Shown here one piece after another: positions 6,741 to 6,962 of a DNA stretch of 6,962 nt (the first letter of the stretch is position 1; each line of letters begins with the position of its first letter). The notes under the pieces were generated by a model. That model worked only from the letters and a program-made list of their open reading frames with translations, did not search any database and had not been told where the DNA came from. The stretch is from Methanobacteriota archaeon. Its GTDB lineage: Archaea > Thermoplasmatota > Poseidoniia > Poseidoniales > Poseidoniaceae. A program made the position numbers and the translations under genes. The DNA is taken from NCBI GenBank assembly GCA_002701145.1, contig PAEE01000049.1:1-6962 (forward strand), written 5' to 3'.

Positions 6741-6962
6741 TCAGTCCTCCAAATCAATTACTGTGCGCAAATCTTCCATGAATAAATCAATTGGCCAGTC
6801 GTATTCACTCCATACGACTCGGCCTTTGAGGTTAGTATCCAAAATGTATACTGGTTGGAGATGAATTTCTTGATAATCCTCTTCATCATAAGGGACGATA
6901 TCATATTCTGAATATGTATTTTTTATTTCGTCAGAATTCCAATCGGTAAGATGTGGCCAATC
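6741..6962 (-). CDS. Second SCO1/SenC-like protein, C-terminal part (5' end beyond window)
   Basis: The last 73 codons of another SCO-like gene run in from the right edge and end at TGA 6741-6743. They begin DWPHLTD, matching DWPHLTG of the downstream gene, and keep the distal histidine in EIHLQPVYILD. Over the final 34 residues (from YILDT) 23 are identical to the downstream copy. The acidic loop before the His is shorter (DEEDYQE). Codons for shared residues often differ, so the duplication is not recent. The CxxxC motif and any lipobox lie outside the window, so copper binding by this copy cannot be confirmed. Confidence 0.9.
   Translation of the reverse strand, partial: DWPHLTDWNSDEIKNTYSEYDIVPYDEEDYQEIHLQPVYILDTNLKGRVVWSEYDWPIDLFMEDLRTVIDLED
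6746..6750 (-). promoter_or_regulatory. Shine-Dalgarno site of the downstream SCO gene
   Basis: GGAGG on the minus strand lies 6 nt before ATG 6739 and inside the last codons (Leu-Glu-Asp) of the upstream SCO gene. It is the only convincing SD in the window and decides the start of the downstream copy. Its presence on an internal operon gene, while the leading genes lack one, fits archaeal use of leaderless first genes and SD-led internal genes. Confidence 0.75.

Noticed and set aside
6740..6757. TTG 6757 as the start of the downstream SCO gene
   Set aside because: It would put six extra residues (including Trp, Arg and Glu) before the signal peptide and overlap the upstream gene, whereas ATG 6739 has a good SD.

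Overview
The window reads as a compact, moderately AT-rich segment of a chromosome, most likely from a marine planktonic archaeon of the Marine Group II (Poseidoniales) type. This is an inference from several weak signs: tightly packed genes, starts that mostly lack a Shine-Dalgarno site, one TATA-like box at leaderless-promoter distance, and small acidic SCO-type lipoproteins in tandem. Some genes look bacterial in style (a fused IcmF-type mutase, an ABC-F ATPase, a bacterial-type Fpg glycosylase), so a bacterial source is not excluded. No rRNA, tRNA, CRISPR array, insertion sequence or phage gene is visible.

Layout. At 1-1106 (minus) lies the 5' part of a fused B12-dependent acyl-CoA mutase of the IcmF type, with the B12-binding and G-protein domains present and the mutase domain beyond the window edge. 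Divergent from it is a bifunctional NAD(P)H-hydrate repair enzyme (1179-2624, plus). Its 3' end overlaps by 56 bp the end of a convergent ABC-F ATPase gene (2569-4245, minus). A roughly 245-bp AT-rich spacer follows, then a 53-codon hypothetical gene (4491-4652, plus) with a TATA-like box 30 bp upstream. Next come a LysE/RhtB-type exporter (4694-5302, plus) and a formamidopyrimidine-DNA glycosylase (5342-6145, plus), separated by a 39-bp gap that holds a perfect 19-bp palindrome. The glycosylase stop codon directly abuts the stop of a convergent SCO1/SenC lipoprotein (6146-6739, minus). Immediately upstream of that gene in its operon is the 3' end of a second, diverged SCO1-like gene (6741-6962, minus).

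The genes do not form one obvious pathway. Housekeeping themes are metabolite repair (NADHX), oxidative DNA repair (Fpg), translation support (ABC-F), amino-acid or metabolite export (LysE), branched or short-chain acyl-CoA isomerisation (IcmF) and copper delivery to a haem-copper oxidase (SCO pair), consistent with an aerobic heterotroph. I found no clear new system. The observations most worth checking are the palindrome before fpg, the hairpin spanning the icmF start codons, the uncharacterised 53-residue protein, the shortened zinc knuckle in Fpg and the tandem SCO paralogues.
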